From assembly GCF_026340465.1 (NCBI RefSeq), contig NZ_JAPEPC010000001.1:5213001-5277000 (forward strand): DNA of 64,000 nucleotides, written 5' to 3'. A model generated the notes under the pieces. The model was not told the origin of the DNA. It was given only the letters and a program-made list of their open reading frames with translations, and searched no databases. Numbering within the stretch: the stretch's first letter is position 1; the number at the start of each line of letters is the position of its first letter. Shown piece after piece: positions 52,629-60,493 of the stretch. This DNA comes from Streptomyces sp. NBC_01306. GTDB lineage: Bacteria; Actinomycetota; Actinomycetes; Streptomycetales; Streptomycetaceae. Position numbers and translations under genes: made by a program.

Positions 52629-53390
52629 TCAGTGGTTGCCCAGCGCTCGCGCGACGCCCTTCTCGCGGGGGCCGAGGAAGTGCGGATCGGGCTTGAAGGC
52701 GGCGTCGAGCGCCGCCTTCCCCGCCGCCAGGATCTCGCGGGTACTGCCGTAGTACCAGGTCACGTCGTGTGCGTCGGACGTGCCGATGCCGTACGACTCG
52801 ATGCCGGCCGACCGGCACAGCGCGATGGCCCTGCGGATGTGGAACCCCTGGCTGACCAGGACGGCCCGGTGGACCCCGAACACCTTCCTGGCCCGCACAC
52901 ACGAGTCCCAGGTGTCGAACCCCGCGTAGTCGCTGACCACCTTCGCGCCCGGCACCCCGTGCCGTACGAGATAGGCCCGCATCGCGTCCGGCTCGTCGTA
53001 GTCGGTCCGGCTGTTGTCACCGGTGACCAGCACCACCTTCACCGTGCCCGCCCGGTACAGACCCGCGGCGGCGTCGAGCCGGTGCGCGAGGTACGGCGAC
53101 GGCCGGCCCTGCCACAGACCCGCGCCGAAGACCACGGCAACATCGGCCGGGGGCACGTCGGCGGCCGTCCGCACCCGGTCGCTCGCGACGGCGAACATCC
53201 AGGTGGCAGGGGCGAGCGCCAGCACACAGCCGAGCATGACGGCCTGCACGGCGCGGCGCCGGCCGCGCCTGGCCCTCGGCAGCCGCAGACCGGGAACGCG
53301 CAGACCGGGGACGCGCAGACCGGACAGCCGCAGGTTCTTCGGCAGGCTCGGCCGCAGCCGTCGTATGCGGGACAACGCGGGTCTGCGCAT
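52629..53390 (-). CDS. YdcF/SanA family membrane protein (DUF218)
   Basis: The 253-residue protein has a basic N-terminus, one membrane span (AVQAVMLGCVLALAPATWMFAVAS, residues about 47–70) and a DUF218 domain with ADVAVVFGAGLWQGRPSPYLAHRLDAAAGLY, LVTGDNSRTDYDEPDAMRAYLV and GFDTWDSCVRARKVFG. SanA-like relatives affect envelope permeability; the exact reaction is unknown. The first 40 residues contain a LRVPGLRVPGLRLPR repeat coded by 15-base tandem units. The ATG start is supported by the frame only. Confidence 0.85.
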   Translation of the reverse strand: MRRPALSRIRRLRPSLPKNLRLSGLRVPGLRVPGLRLPRARRGRRRAVQAVMLGCVLALAPATWMFAVASDRVRTAADVPPADVAVVFGAGLWQGRPSPYLAHRLDAAAGLYRAGTVKVVLVTGDNSRTDYDEPDAMRAYLVRHGVPGAKVVSDYAGFDTWDSCVRARKVFGVHRAVLVSQGFHIRRAIALCRSAGIESYGIGTSDAHDVTWYYGSTREILAAGKAALDAAFKPDPHFLGPREKGVARALGNH

Positions 53391-53400
53391 GGGTGGGTGG

Positions 53401-53427
53401 CCTTCCGACGCCGGACGTGTCGGAAGG
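53401..53427 (-). terminator. Perfect hairpin upstream of the YdcF-like gene
   Basis: CCTTCCGAC (53401–53409) pairs with GTCGGAAGG (53419–53427). It lies between the dihydrofolate reductase-like gene and the YdcF-like gene, both read leftwards, 11 bases before the latter's start. It may end the upstream transcript or be an attenuator. Confidence 0.5.
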
Positions 53428-53502
53428 TCGGACGCGCAATGGGGGACGTCCGGTTCGCTCAGCCGGCCGCCTGGTCCGGTTCGCTCGGGCCGCCCACCGG
53501 CG

Positions 53503-54090
53503 TCACCTCAGGGTGTACGTCAGATGCGTCACGCCGTTCCCCTCGACCACCGTGGGCCCCTCCAGCGCGCGCGGCGCCTCCCGCAGGTTGTCGAGGAAAC
53601 GCACGCCCGAACCGAGCAGCAGCGGCACCAGGTCGACATCCAGCTCGTCCAGCAGCCCGGCGTTGATGCACTGCTGGGTGAGGTCGGCGCTGCCGATGAC
53701 GACTTTCTTTCCGCCCGCTGTCGCCCTGGCCTGCGCGATGGCGCTCTCGACGCCGTCGGTGACGAAGGTCAGCGGGGTGTCCGCACGGGGCCAGCCGTCC
53801 GGGATGCTGTGGCTGACGACGATCACCGGCCTGCCCAGGGGATGCCCGCCGATCCAGCCGCCCGCGTCGTCGAACGTACGCCTCCCGTAGACGAGCACAC
53901 CGATCTCCGAAAGACCGCGGTTCAGCCGCTGGGCACTGGCCTCCGACACCTGGAAGGTCATGTTCGGGTCAGCGGTCCTGACCGTGACGTCCCCGTTCCC
54001 GTACCACCGGAACAGCTGATCGACCCCGTCGGACGGGTGTGAGACGAACCCGTCCAGCGACATGGACATGTTCGCGGTCACCTTGGCCAT
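53503..54090 (-). CDS. Dihydrofolate reductase family protein (RibD C-terminal type)
   Basis: The 195-residue reductase-like protein starts KVTANMSMSLDGFVSHPSDG, has VLVYGRRTFDDAGGWIGGHPLGRPVIVVSHS, KKVVIGSADLTQQCINAGLLDELDVDLVPLLLGSGVRF and ends in the RibD_C pattern. Many such YyaP-like proteins have no known substrate and do not replace true dihydrofolate reductase. The ATG is 116 bases from the divergent dgt gene. Confidence 0.85.
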   Translation of the reverse strand: MAKVTANMSMSLDGFVSHPSDGVDQLFRWYGNGDVTVRTADPNMTFQVSEASAQRLNRGLSEIGVLVYGRRTFDDAGGWIGGHPLGRPVIVVSHSIPDGWPRADTPLTFVTDGVESAIAQARATAGGKKVVIGSADLTQQCINAGLLDELDVDLVPLLLGSGVRFLDNLREAPRALEGPTVVEGNGVTHLTYTLR

Positions 54091-54206
54091 CGGTTCTCTC
54101 CGCTCTGGTCGGCCTCTCCCGTTCCACGTTCCTCCGATACGGACGGTCCGGCGACCCGGCGACCCGGAGGCCGCGTCCAGGGCCCGGGACTCAGTACTGT
54201 CGGAGC

Positions 54207-55526
54207 ATGGAAGGCACCGCGTACACCCCGACCGACTGCGAACGCTGGGACACCGAGCCGGACAAGAGGCCGGGCCGCACCGCCTTCCAGCGCGATCGCG
54301 CGCGCGTGCTGCACTCCGGTGCGCTGCGCCGGCTCGCGGGCAAGACCCAGGTGGTCACACCGGGCTCGCTCCCGCAGGCGGGCGGCGCCGTCCGGGCGGG
54401 GGAGACCGCGTTCCAGATCTGGGACTCCAGCCCGCGCACCCGCCTCACGCACTCCCTGGAATGCGCCCAGGTCGGCCGGGAACTCGGCGCCGCGCTCGGC
54501 TGCGACCCCGATCTCGTCGAGACCGCCTGCCTCGCCCACGACCTGGGCCACCCGCCGTTCGGCCACAACGGCGAACTGGCGCTCAACGACTTCGCCGGGG
54601 ACTGCGGCGGCTTCGAGGGCAACGCCCAGTCGCTGCGCCTGCTCACCCGTATCGAACCCAAGCGTTTCGTCCCGTCGGACGCCACCGGCGAGCCGGTCAG
54701 CGTCGGACTGAACCTCACCCGGGCCGCGCTCGACGCGGCCACCAAGTACCCATGGCCGCGCGGCGGACACCCCACCGAGCCCGGCTCGGTGAAATTCGGG
54801 GTGTACGAGGACGACCTGCCCGTCTTCGACTGGGCCAGGCGCGGCGCCCCGGCCGACCGCAAGTGCTTCGAGGCCCAGGTCATGGACTGGTCCGACGACG
54901 TCGCGTACTCCGTGCACGATGTCGAGGACGGGCTGCACGCCGGGCACATCGACCCCGGCTGTCTGACCTCCGGACCCGAGCGGGACGCCATCATGGCGGT
55001 CGCCATCGGCCGTTACGTACCCGGCGACACCGATCCGGCCGAACTCACCGACGCACTCGACGGCCTCCTCGCCCAGGAGTGGTGGCCGCACGGCTACGAC
55101 GGGACCGCCGTCGCGCAGGCCCGGCTGAAGGACGCCACCAGCCAGCTCATCGGCCGGTTCTGCCTGGCCGCCGAGAGCGCGACCCGGGAGTCGTACGGCG
55201 CGGGGCCGCTCACCAGATACGCGGCGGAACTGGTCGTTCCACGCCGGGCGCGACTGGAGTGCGCCGTCCTCAAGGCCGTCGCCGACCTCTATGTGATGCA
55301 GCGGGCGGAGCAGGAGCGGCTCCGCATCGACCAGCGCGAAGTGCTCGCCGAGCTGGCCGAAGCGCTCACGGCACGCGCGCCCGAAGGGCTCGACCCGCAG
55401 TTCCGGGCGCTGTTCGAAGCGGCACCCGGCGCACGTGACCGCAAACGTGTGATCGTCGACCAGATCGCCTCACTCACGGACACCTCGGCCCGCTCGCTGC
55501 ACGCGCGGCTGACCGTCCGTCACTGA
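54207..55526 (+). CDS. dgt: Deoxyguanosinetriphosphate triphosphohydrolase-like protein
   Basis: The 439-residue HD-domain enzyme hydrolyses dNTPs to nucleoside and triphosphate. It has GRTAFQRDRARVLHSGALRRLAGKTQV, TRLTHSLECAQVGREL, the HD pair in CLAHDLGHPPFGHNGE, DVAYSVHDVEDGL and VMDWSDD. Its length is typical of the type 2 dGTPase-like group. A TACTGT hexamer (54195–54200) lies 6 bases before the ATG, which suggests a leaderless mRNA, although a weak CGGAG is also present. It is followed by the flavoprotein and dnaG on the same strand. Confidence 0.92.
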   Translation: MEGTAYTPTDCERWDTEPDKRPGRTAFQRDRARVLHSGALRRLAGKTQVVTPGSLPQAGGAVRAGETAFQIWDSSPRTRLTHSLECAQVGRELGAALGCDPDLVETACLAHDLGHPPFGHNGELALNDFAGDCGGFEGNAQSLRLLTRIEPKRFVPSDATGEPVSVGLNLTRAALDAATKYPWPRGGHPTEPGSVKFGVYEDDLPVFDWARRGAPADRKCFEAQVMDWSDDVAYSVHDVEDGLHAGHIDPGCLTSGPERDAIMAVAIGRYVPGDTDPAELTDALDGLLAQEWWPHGYDGTAVAQARLKDATSQLIGRFCLAAESATRESYGAGPLTRYAAELVVPRRARLECAVLKAVADLYVMQRAEQERLRIDQREVLAELAEALTARAPEGLDPQFRALFEAAPGARDRKRVIVDQIASLTDTSARSLHARLTVRH

Positions 55527-55681
55527 GGATGACCGCCCGCGGTACGGCTGTCCCGCGCCGCCATGCCATCATGACCGGCCATTCCTGACCGTGCGTGAGC
55601 CTCAACACCTCACACCTCTTCCCCCATCACACTCCGTGCGGGACGCTCACAAGTGGCGCCAGCACTCCAAGGAGGCATCAA

Positions 55682-56944
55682 GTGGTCGACGCACATCTGA
55701 CGTTCGTCATCATCGGCGGCGGGCTCGCGGGGGCGAAGGCCGCCGAAACCCTCCGCACCGAAGGGTTCGCGGGCCGCGTGATTCTCATCGGTGATGAACG
55801 CGACCACCCCTACGAACGCCCGCCCCTCTCCAAGGGCTTCCTGTCGGGGAAGGAGGAGCGCGACAGCGTCTTCGTCCACGAGACCGCCTGGTACGCGCAG
55901 GCCGACATCGAGCTGCATCTCGGCCAGACCGTCGTCTCCATCGACCGCGCCGTCAAGGTCGTACGCCTCGGTGACGACACGGCCATCCACTACGACAAGC
56001 TGCTGCTGGCGACCGGCGCCGAGCCGCGCCGCCTGGACATCCCCGGCACCGGGCTCGCGGGCGTGCACCATCTGCGCCGGCTCGCCCACGCCGACCGGCT
56101 GCGGAACGTCCTGGCCTCGCTCGGCCGGGACAACGGCCACCTGGTGATCGCGGGAGGGGGCTGGATCGGCCTGGAGGTCGCGGCTGCCGCGCGCGGCTAC
56201 GGAGCCGAGGTCACCGTCGTCGAACCGCACCAGACCCCGCTGCACGCGGTGCTGGGCCCCGAGGTCGGCCAGATCTTCACCGACCTGCACGCCGAGCACG
56301 GTGTCCGCTTCCACTTCGGCGCGCGCCTCACCGAGATCACCGGCCAGGACGGCATGGTCCTCGCCGTCCAGACCGACGACGGCGAGGAGCACCCGGCCCA
56401 CGACGTGCTCGCCGCGATCGGCGCGGCCCCCCGCGTCTCGCTGGCCGAGGCCGCAGGCCTTGAACTGGTGGACCGGGCGGACGGCGGCGGCATCGCCGTC
56501 GACTCCTCGCTGCGCACCTCCGACCCGGACATCTACGCGGCGGGCGACGTCGCGGCCGCCCAGCATCCGGTGCTCGGCACCCGGCTGCGCGTCGAGCACT
56601 GGGCGAACGCGCTCAACGGCGGCCCGGCGGCGGCCCGCGCGATGCTCGGCCAGGGCGTGGCGTACGACCGGATCCCGTACTTCTTCTCCGACCAGTACGA
56701 CCTGGGACTTGAGTACTCGGGGTGGGCGCCGCCCGGCTCGTACGACCAGGTACTCATCCGGGGCGACGCGGGGAAGCGGCAGTTCATCGCCTTCTGGATG
56801 AAGGAAGGGCGGCTGCTGGCCGGGATGAACGTCAATGTGTGGGACGTCACCGAACAGCTCCAGCGGCTGATCCGCTCCGGCGCGACCCTGGACCCCGAGG
56901 CCCTCGCGGACCCGTCGGTGGACCTGGCCACGCTGGGCACCTGA
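55682..56944 (+). CDS. FAD-dependent NAD(P)H oxidoreductase, ferredoxin reductase-like
   Basis: The 420-residue flavoprotein has an FAD loop FVIIGGGLAGAKAAETLRTEGF, ERPPLSKGFL, LLLATGAEPRRLDIPG, an NAD(P) loop LVIAGGGWIGLEVAAAARGYGAEVTVVE and the second FAD motif DIYAAGDVAA. A C-terminal reductase domain follows (YFFSDQYDLGLEYSGWAPP). This fits the BphA4/ThcD-like group that passes electrons to ferredoxins or cytochrome P450s. GTG 55682 is chosen since AAGGAGG lies 6 bases upstream; the longer frame lacks homology. No P450 or ferredoxin gene is adjacent. Confidence 0.9.
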   Translation: MVDAHLTFVIIGGGLAGAKAAETLRTEGFAGRVILIGDERDHPYERPPLSKGFLSGKEERDSVFVHETAWYAQADIELHLGQTVVSIDRAVKVVRLGDDTAIHYDKLLLATGAEPRRLDIPGTGLAGVHHLRRLAHADRLRNVLASLGRDNGHLVIAGGGWIGLEVAAAARGYGAEVTVVEPHQTPLHAVLGPEVGQIFTDLHAEHGVRFHFGARLTEITGQDGMVLAVQTDDGEEHPAHDVLAAIGAAPRVSLAEAAGLELVDRADGGGIAVDSSLRTSDPDIYAAGDVAAAQHPVLGTRLRVEHWANALNGGPAAARAMLGQGVAYDRIPYFFSDQYDLGLEYSGWAPPGSYDQVLIRGDAGKRQFIAFWMKEGRLLAGMNVNVWDVTEQLQRLIRSGATLDPEALADPSVDLATLGT

Positions 56945-56990
56945 GGGCTGTCCCGTACGGAGTGTCCGAGCCGGACCGTAGACTTCACCC

Positions 56991-58895
56991 GTGGCAGGCA
57001 GGATCAACGATGACGACGTGAAGGCGGTCCGGGACGCGGTCCCGATCGACGCCGTCGTTTCCGAGTACCTCCAGCTGCGGAACGCGGGCGGCGGGAATCT
57101 GAAGGGGCTCTGCCCCTTCCACGACGAGAAGTCCCCCTCCTTCCAGGTGAGCCCGGCCAAGGGCCTCTTCCACTGCTTCGGCTGCCAGGAGGGCGGGGAC
57201 ACTCTCGCCTTCATCATGAAGATCGACCACCTCTCGTTCTCGGAGGCGGTCGAGCGGCTCGCGGGCACGGCCGGCATCACCCTCCGGTACGAGGAGGGCG
57301 GCTACACCCCCAACAGCCAGCGCGGCGAGCGCATCCGGCTGGTCGAGGCGCACAAGGCGGCCGCGCGGTTCTATGTCGAGCAGCTCGACAGCGCCGAGGC
57401 CGAGATCGGCCGGAAGTTCCTCGCCGAGCGCGGTTTCGACCAGGCGGCGGCCACCCATTTCAGCGTCGGCTACAGCCCGGCGGGCTGGGACCATCTGACC
57501 CGCTACCTGCGCGGCAAGGGCTTCTCCGACAAGGAGCTCATCACCTCCGGCCTCTCCCAGGAGGCCCGCGGCGGCAAGCCCATCGACCGCTTCCGCGGCC
57601 GGCTGATGTGGCCGATCCGCGACATCAGCGGCGAGGTCGTCGGCTTCGGCGCGCGCAAGCTCCGCGACGACGACAACGGGCCGAAGTACCTCAACACCCC
57701 CGAGACATCGATCTACAAGAAGTCCCAGGTCCTCTACGGGATCGACCTGGCCAAGAAGGAGATCGCCAAGTCCAGCAGGGCCGTCGTCGTCGAGGGGTAC
57801 ACGGATGTCATGGCCTGCCATCTGGCCGGCGTGACCACCGCCGTCGCCACCTGCGGCACGGCCTTCGGCACCGATCACATCAAGATCCTCCGCCGGCTGC
57901 TGATGGACAACGGCAGCGCCCGCGTGATCTTCACCTTCGACGGGGACGCGGCCGGACAGAAGGCGGCCCTGCGGGCCTTCGAGGACGACCAGAAGTTCGC
58001 CGCCGAGACCTATATCGCCATCGCCCCCGACGGGATGGACCCCTGCGATCTGCGGCTCGCGCAGGGCGACGAGTCGGTGCGCAGCCTGGCCGAACCCCGT
58101 ACCCCGCTCTTCGAGTTCGCGCTCCGCCAGATCATCTCGCGGTACGACCTGGAGACCCCGGCGGGCCGGGCGACGGCCCTCGACGAGGCCGCGCCCGTGG
58201 TGGCCCGGATCAAGAACAGCGCCTCGCAGCACGAGGTCGCCGTACAGCTGGCCGGCATGGTCGGCATCCTCGACACCCAGTTCGTGGTCAAGCGCATCAG
58301 CCAGCTCGCACAGTGGGCCCGCGGCCGGGGCAACGCACCGGCGCCTTCGCGCGGTGGCCGCCCCCCACAGCAGCAGGCCGAGGCGCCGCGCCCCCCGTCG
58401 AGCGGCCCCGCGCTCCACCTCCGCAGCCCCGCGCACCGCACCGAGCGTGAGCTGCTGAAGCTGGCACTGCAACGCCCCGAGCTGGTCTCACCGGCCTTCG
58501 ACGCCTACGGGGCCGACGAGTTCACCGCCCCGCCGTATGCCGCCGTGCGCGAGGCGATCATGGAGGCGGGCGGCGCGGAGGCGGGCATCACCGACTCCTT
58601 CGAGTACCTCACCCGGGTCCGCGCGGCGGCGCCGAACGACACGGTCCGGGCCGTGGTCACCGAGCTGGCCGTGGAGGCGATCATGCGCCGTACGGTCGAC
58701 GAGCTGTACGCGGGCGAGCAGCTGGTCCACGTCCGGCTGCGCGCGGTCGACCGGCGGATCACGGACGTCCAGGGCACCCTGGCCCGGGCCTCCACGCAGG
58801 GCGACGCCGAGCAGTACGCGGCGGTCCAGAGCGAGTTGTGGACCCTCCAGCAGTACGGGCAGTCCCTGCGCAACCACGGCGCCGAAGCGCTCTGA
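56991..58895 (+). CDS. dnaG: DNA primase
   Basis: DnaG makes the RNA primers of DNA replication. The 634-residue protein has the N-terminal CHC2 zinc finger (CPFHDEKSPSFQVSPAKGLFHCFGC, residues about 37–65) and a TOPRIM catalytic core (VVVEGYTDVMACHLAG and FTFDGDAAGQKAALRAF, about 265–330). A C-terminal DnaB-binding domain follows a Pro/Gln-rich linker. The GTG start is preceded 6 bases upstream by TAGACT (56979–56984), a strong -10, and no ribosome binding site, so the mRNA is probably leaderless. Its last codons lie in a 14-base tandem duplication. Confidence 0.96.
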   Translation: MAGRINDDDVKAVRDAVPIDAVVSEYLQLRNAGGGNLKGLCPFHDEKSPSFQVSPAKGLFHCFGCQEGGDTLAFIMKIDHLSFSEAVERLAGTAGITLRYEEGGYTPNSQRGERIRLVEAHKAAARFYVEQLDSAEAEIGRKFLAERGFDQAAATHFSVGYSPAGWDHLTRYLRGKGFSDKELITSGLSQEARGGKPIDRFRGRLMWPIRDISGEVVGFGARKLRDDDNGPKYLNTPETSIYKKSQVLYGIDLAKKEIAKSSRAVVVEGYTDVMACHLAGVTTAVATCGTAFGTDHIKILRRLLMDNGSARVIFTFDGDAAGQKAALRAFEDDQKFAAETYIAIAPDGMDPCDLRLAQGDESVRSLAEPRTPLFEFALRQIISRYDLETPAGRATALDEAAPVVARIKNSASQHEVAVQLAGMVGILDTQFVVKRISQLAQWARGRGNAPAPSRGGRPPQQQAEAPRPPSSGPALHLRSPAHRTERELLKLALQRPELVSPAFDAYGADEFTAPPYAAVREAIMEAGGAEAGITDSFEYLTRVRAAAPNDTVRAVVTELAVEAIMRRTVDELYAGEQLVHVRLRAVDRRITDVQGTLARASTQGDAEQYAAVQSELWTLQQYGQSLRNHGAEAL

Positions 58896-58983
58896 CGGAC
58901 GCGCTCTGACGGACGCTGACGGAGCCGGACCGGAGTGCTCTGAGCCGGACCGGAGCGGACTCAGCCCGGACCGGAGCGGAAGA
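58887..58983 (+). repeat. Short tandem repeats between dnaG and the sigma factor gene
   Basis: GCGCTCTGACGGAC occurs twice in tandem (58887–58900, 58901–58914); the first copy carries the dnaG stop. Three roughly 20-base units starting GCCGGACCGGAG then run from about 58924 to 58983. The rest of the 300-base gap up to 59197 holds no gene I can support; the frame of the sigma gene is open through it, but the GTG at 59198 has the ribosome binding site. Confidence 0.75.
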
Positions 58984-59197
58984 AGCCGAGGCCGTGCGGT
59001 GGCGTTCCCATAACCGCCGGGTCACGAACCGGACTCAGAAAGTCACCGCACACCCCTCGTGGCCGCGCTGTGTCGTGCCCCACACTGGGCAGCGGCGCCT
59101 GAGACCGGCCGGCACATGGGGGACGGAAGGCAGCTCGGCCGCCGCTGTCCCGCTGCCGCACGCCCCCGATCCGGCAGTCATCCTGGAGGCCGCCCCC

Positions 59198-60295
59198 GTG
59201 CAGACCCGGACCCCGACCGAAACCGACGTGGCCCCGGTAGTCCCTCAGCAGGGCCCGGCCGCAGGTCACCCCGAGACCGTCCCCGGCCCTGCGAGGCCCG
59301 CACCCGCGGCCGTCCCCGAGGTCGTGGCCGAGGACCCGGACGAAGCGCCCGCACCCGCGCGTACCGGCGCCGCGGACACCGGCGGCCCCTCATCCGACCT
59401 CTTCCGCCAGTACTTACGGGAGATCGGCCGTATCCCGCTGCTCACGGCGGCCGACGAGGTGGAACTCGCACGCTGTGTCGAGGCGGGCCTCTTCGCCGAG
59501 GAACGGCTGGGGAGTTCGGCCGATCTAGACTCCCGCCTCGCCATGGACCTGGACCGCCTGGTGGTGCTCGGCCGGATGGCCAAACGGCGGCTGATCGAGG
59601 CCAACCTCCGCCTCGTGGTCTCCGTCGCCAAGCGGTACGTGGGCCGCGGGCTGACCATGCTCGACCTGGTCCAGGAGGGAAACCTCGGCCTGATCCGGGC
59701 GGTGGAGAAGTTCGACTACGCCCGCGGCTACAAGTTCTCCACGTACGCGACCTGGTGGATCCGCCAGGCGATGTCCCGGGCCCTGGCCGACCAGGCCCGG
59801 ACGATACGGGTCCCGGTCCACGTGGTCGAGCTGATCAACCGGGTGGTGCGGGTCCAGCGCCGGATGGTCCAGGAACGCGGGTACGAACCGACGCCGGACG
59901 AGGTCGCGGCCCAGCTCGAACTCACCCCGGAACGCGTAGGGGAGGTGCTGCGGCTCGCCCAGGAACCGGTCTCCCTGCACGCCCCGGTGGGGGAGGAGGA
60001 CGAGGTGGCGCTGGGCGACCTGATCGAGGACGGGGACGCGGCGTCCCCGGTGGAGTCGGCGGCGTTCCTGCTGCTGCGGCAGCACCTGGAGGCAGTGCTC
60101 TCCACGCTCGGTGAACGCGAGCGCAAGGTCGTCCAGCTCCGCTACGGCCTGGCGGACGGCAGGCCCCGCACGCTGGAGGAGATCGGACGGATCTTCGGGG
60201 TGACGCGGGAGCGGATCCGCCAGATCGAGTCCAAGACCCTGAACAAACTGCGGGACCACGCATTCGCCGACCAGCTGCGGGGCTACCTGGACTGA
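59198..60295 (+). CDS. hrdA: Group 2 RNA polymerase sigma factor, HrdA type
   Basis: The 365-residue sigma70 protein has regions 1.2–2.4 (DLFRQYLREIGRIPLLTAADEVELARCVEAG … RGLTMLDLVQEGNLGLIRAVEKFDYARGYKFSTYATWWIRQAMSRALADQART) and region 3. Region 4 is VLSTLGERERKVVQLRYGLADGRPRTLEEIGRIFGVTRERIRQIESKTLNKLR. It lacks the long region 1.1 of the main HrdB factor, as expected for hrdA/hrdD group 2 factors. The position after dnaG favours hrdA, from memory of S. coelicolor. GTG 59198 is chosen as GGAGG lies 9 bases upstream; the frame is open to 58994. The first 60 residues are a Pro/Ala/Thr-rich tail. Confidence 0.9.
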   Translation: MQTRTPTETDVAPVVPQQGPAAGHPETVPGPARPAPAAVPEVVAEDPDEAPAPARTGAADTGGPSSDLFRQYLREIGRIPLLTAADEVELARCVEAGLFAEERLGSSADLDSRLAMDLDRLVVLGRMAKRRLIEANLRLVVSVAKRYVGRGLTMLDLVQEGNLGLIRAVEKFDYARGYKFSTYATWWIRQAMSRALADQARTIRVPVHVVELINRVVRVQRRMVQERGYEPTPDEVAAQLELTPERVGEVLRLAQEPVSLHAPVGEEDEVALGDLIEDGDAASPVESAAFLLLRQHLEAVLSTLGERERKVVQLRYGLADGRPRTLEEIGRIFGVTRERIRQIESKTLNKLRDHAFADQLRGYLD

Positions 60296-60325
60296 GCGCA
60301 ACCCCGCAGCGACATACCCCGACCG

Positions 60326-60493
60326 CTGATCCCGACCTGCTGGCCCGGACCGACAGCCCCGGACCTGCTGATCCCGACCTGCTGGCCCGGACCGACAGCC
60401 CCGGACCTGCTGATCCCGACCTGCTGGCCCGGACCGACAGCCCCGGACCCGCTGATCCAGCGCCACTGGTCCGGACCGACAGCCCCGGACCCG
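60326..60493. repeat. Four 42-bp tandem repeats between hrdA and an ABC exporter
   Basis: A 42-base unit (starting CTGATCCCGACCTGCTGGCC) begins at 60326, 60368, 60410 and 60452. The first two copies are identical or nearly so and the last diverges. The next unit would start at 60494, exactly the stop codon of the ABC gene. Each unit has GGACCGACAGCCCCGG stems that can pair. The length of 14 codons leaves every reading frame open. Confidence 0.92.

Noticed and set aside
60326..60493. CRISPR array
   Set aside because: The repeats are contiguous with no unique spacers, and no cas genes are present.
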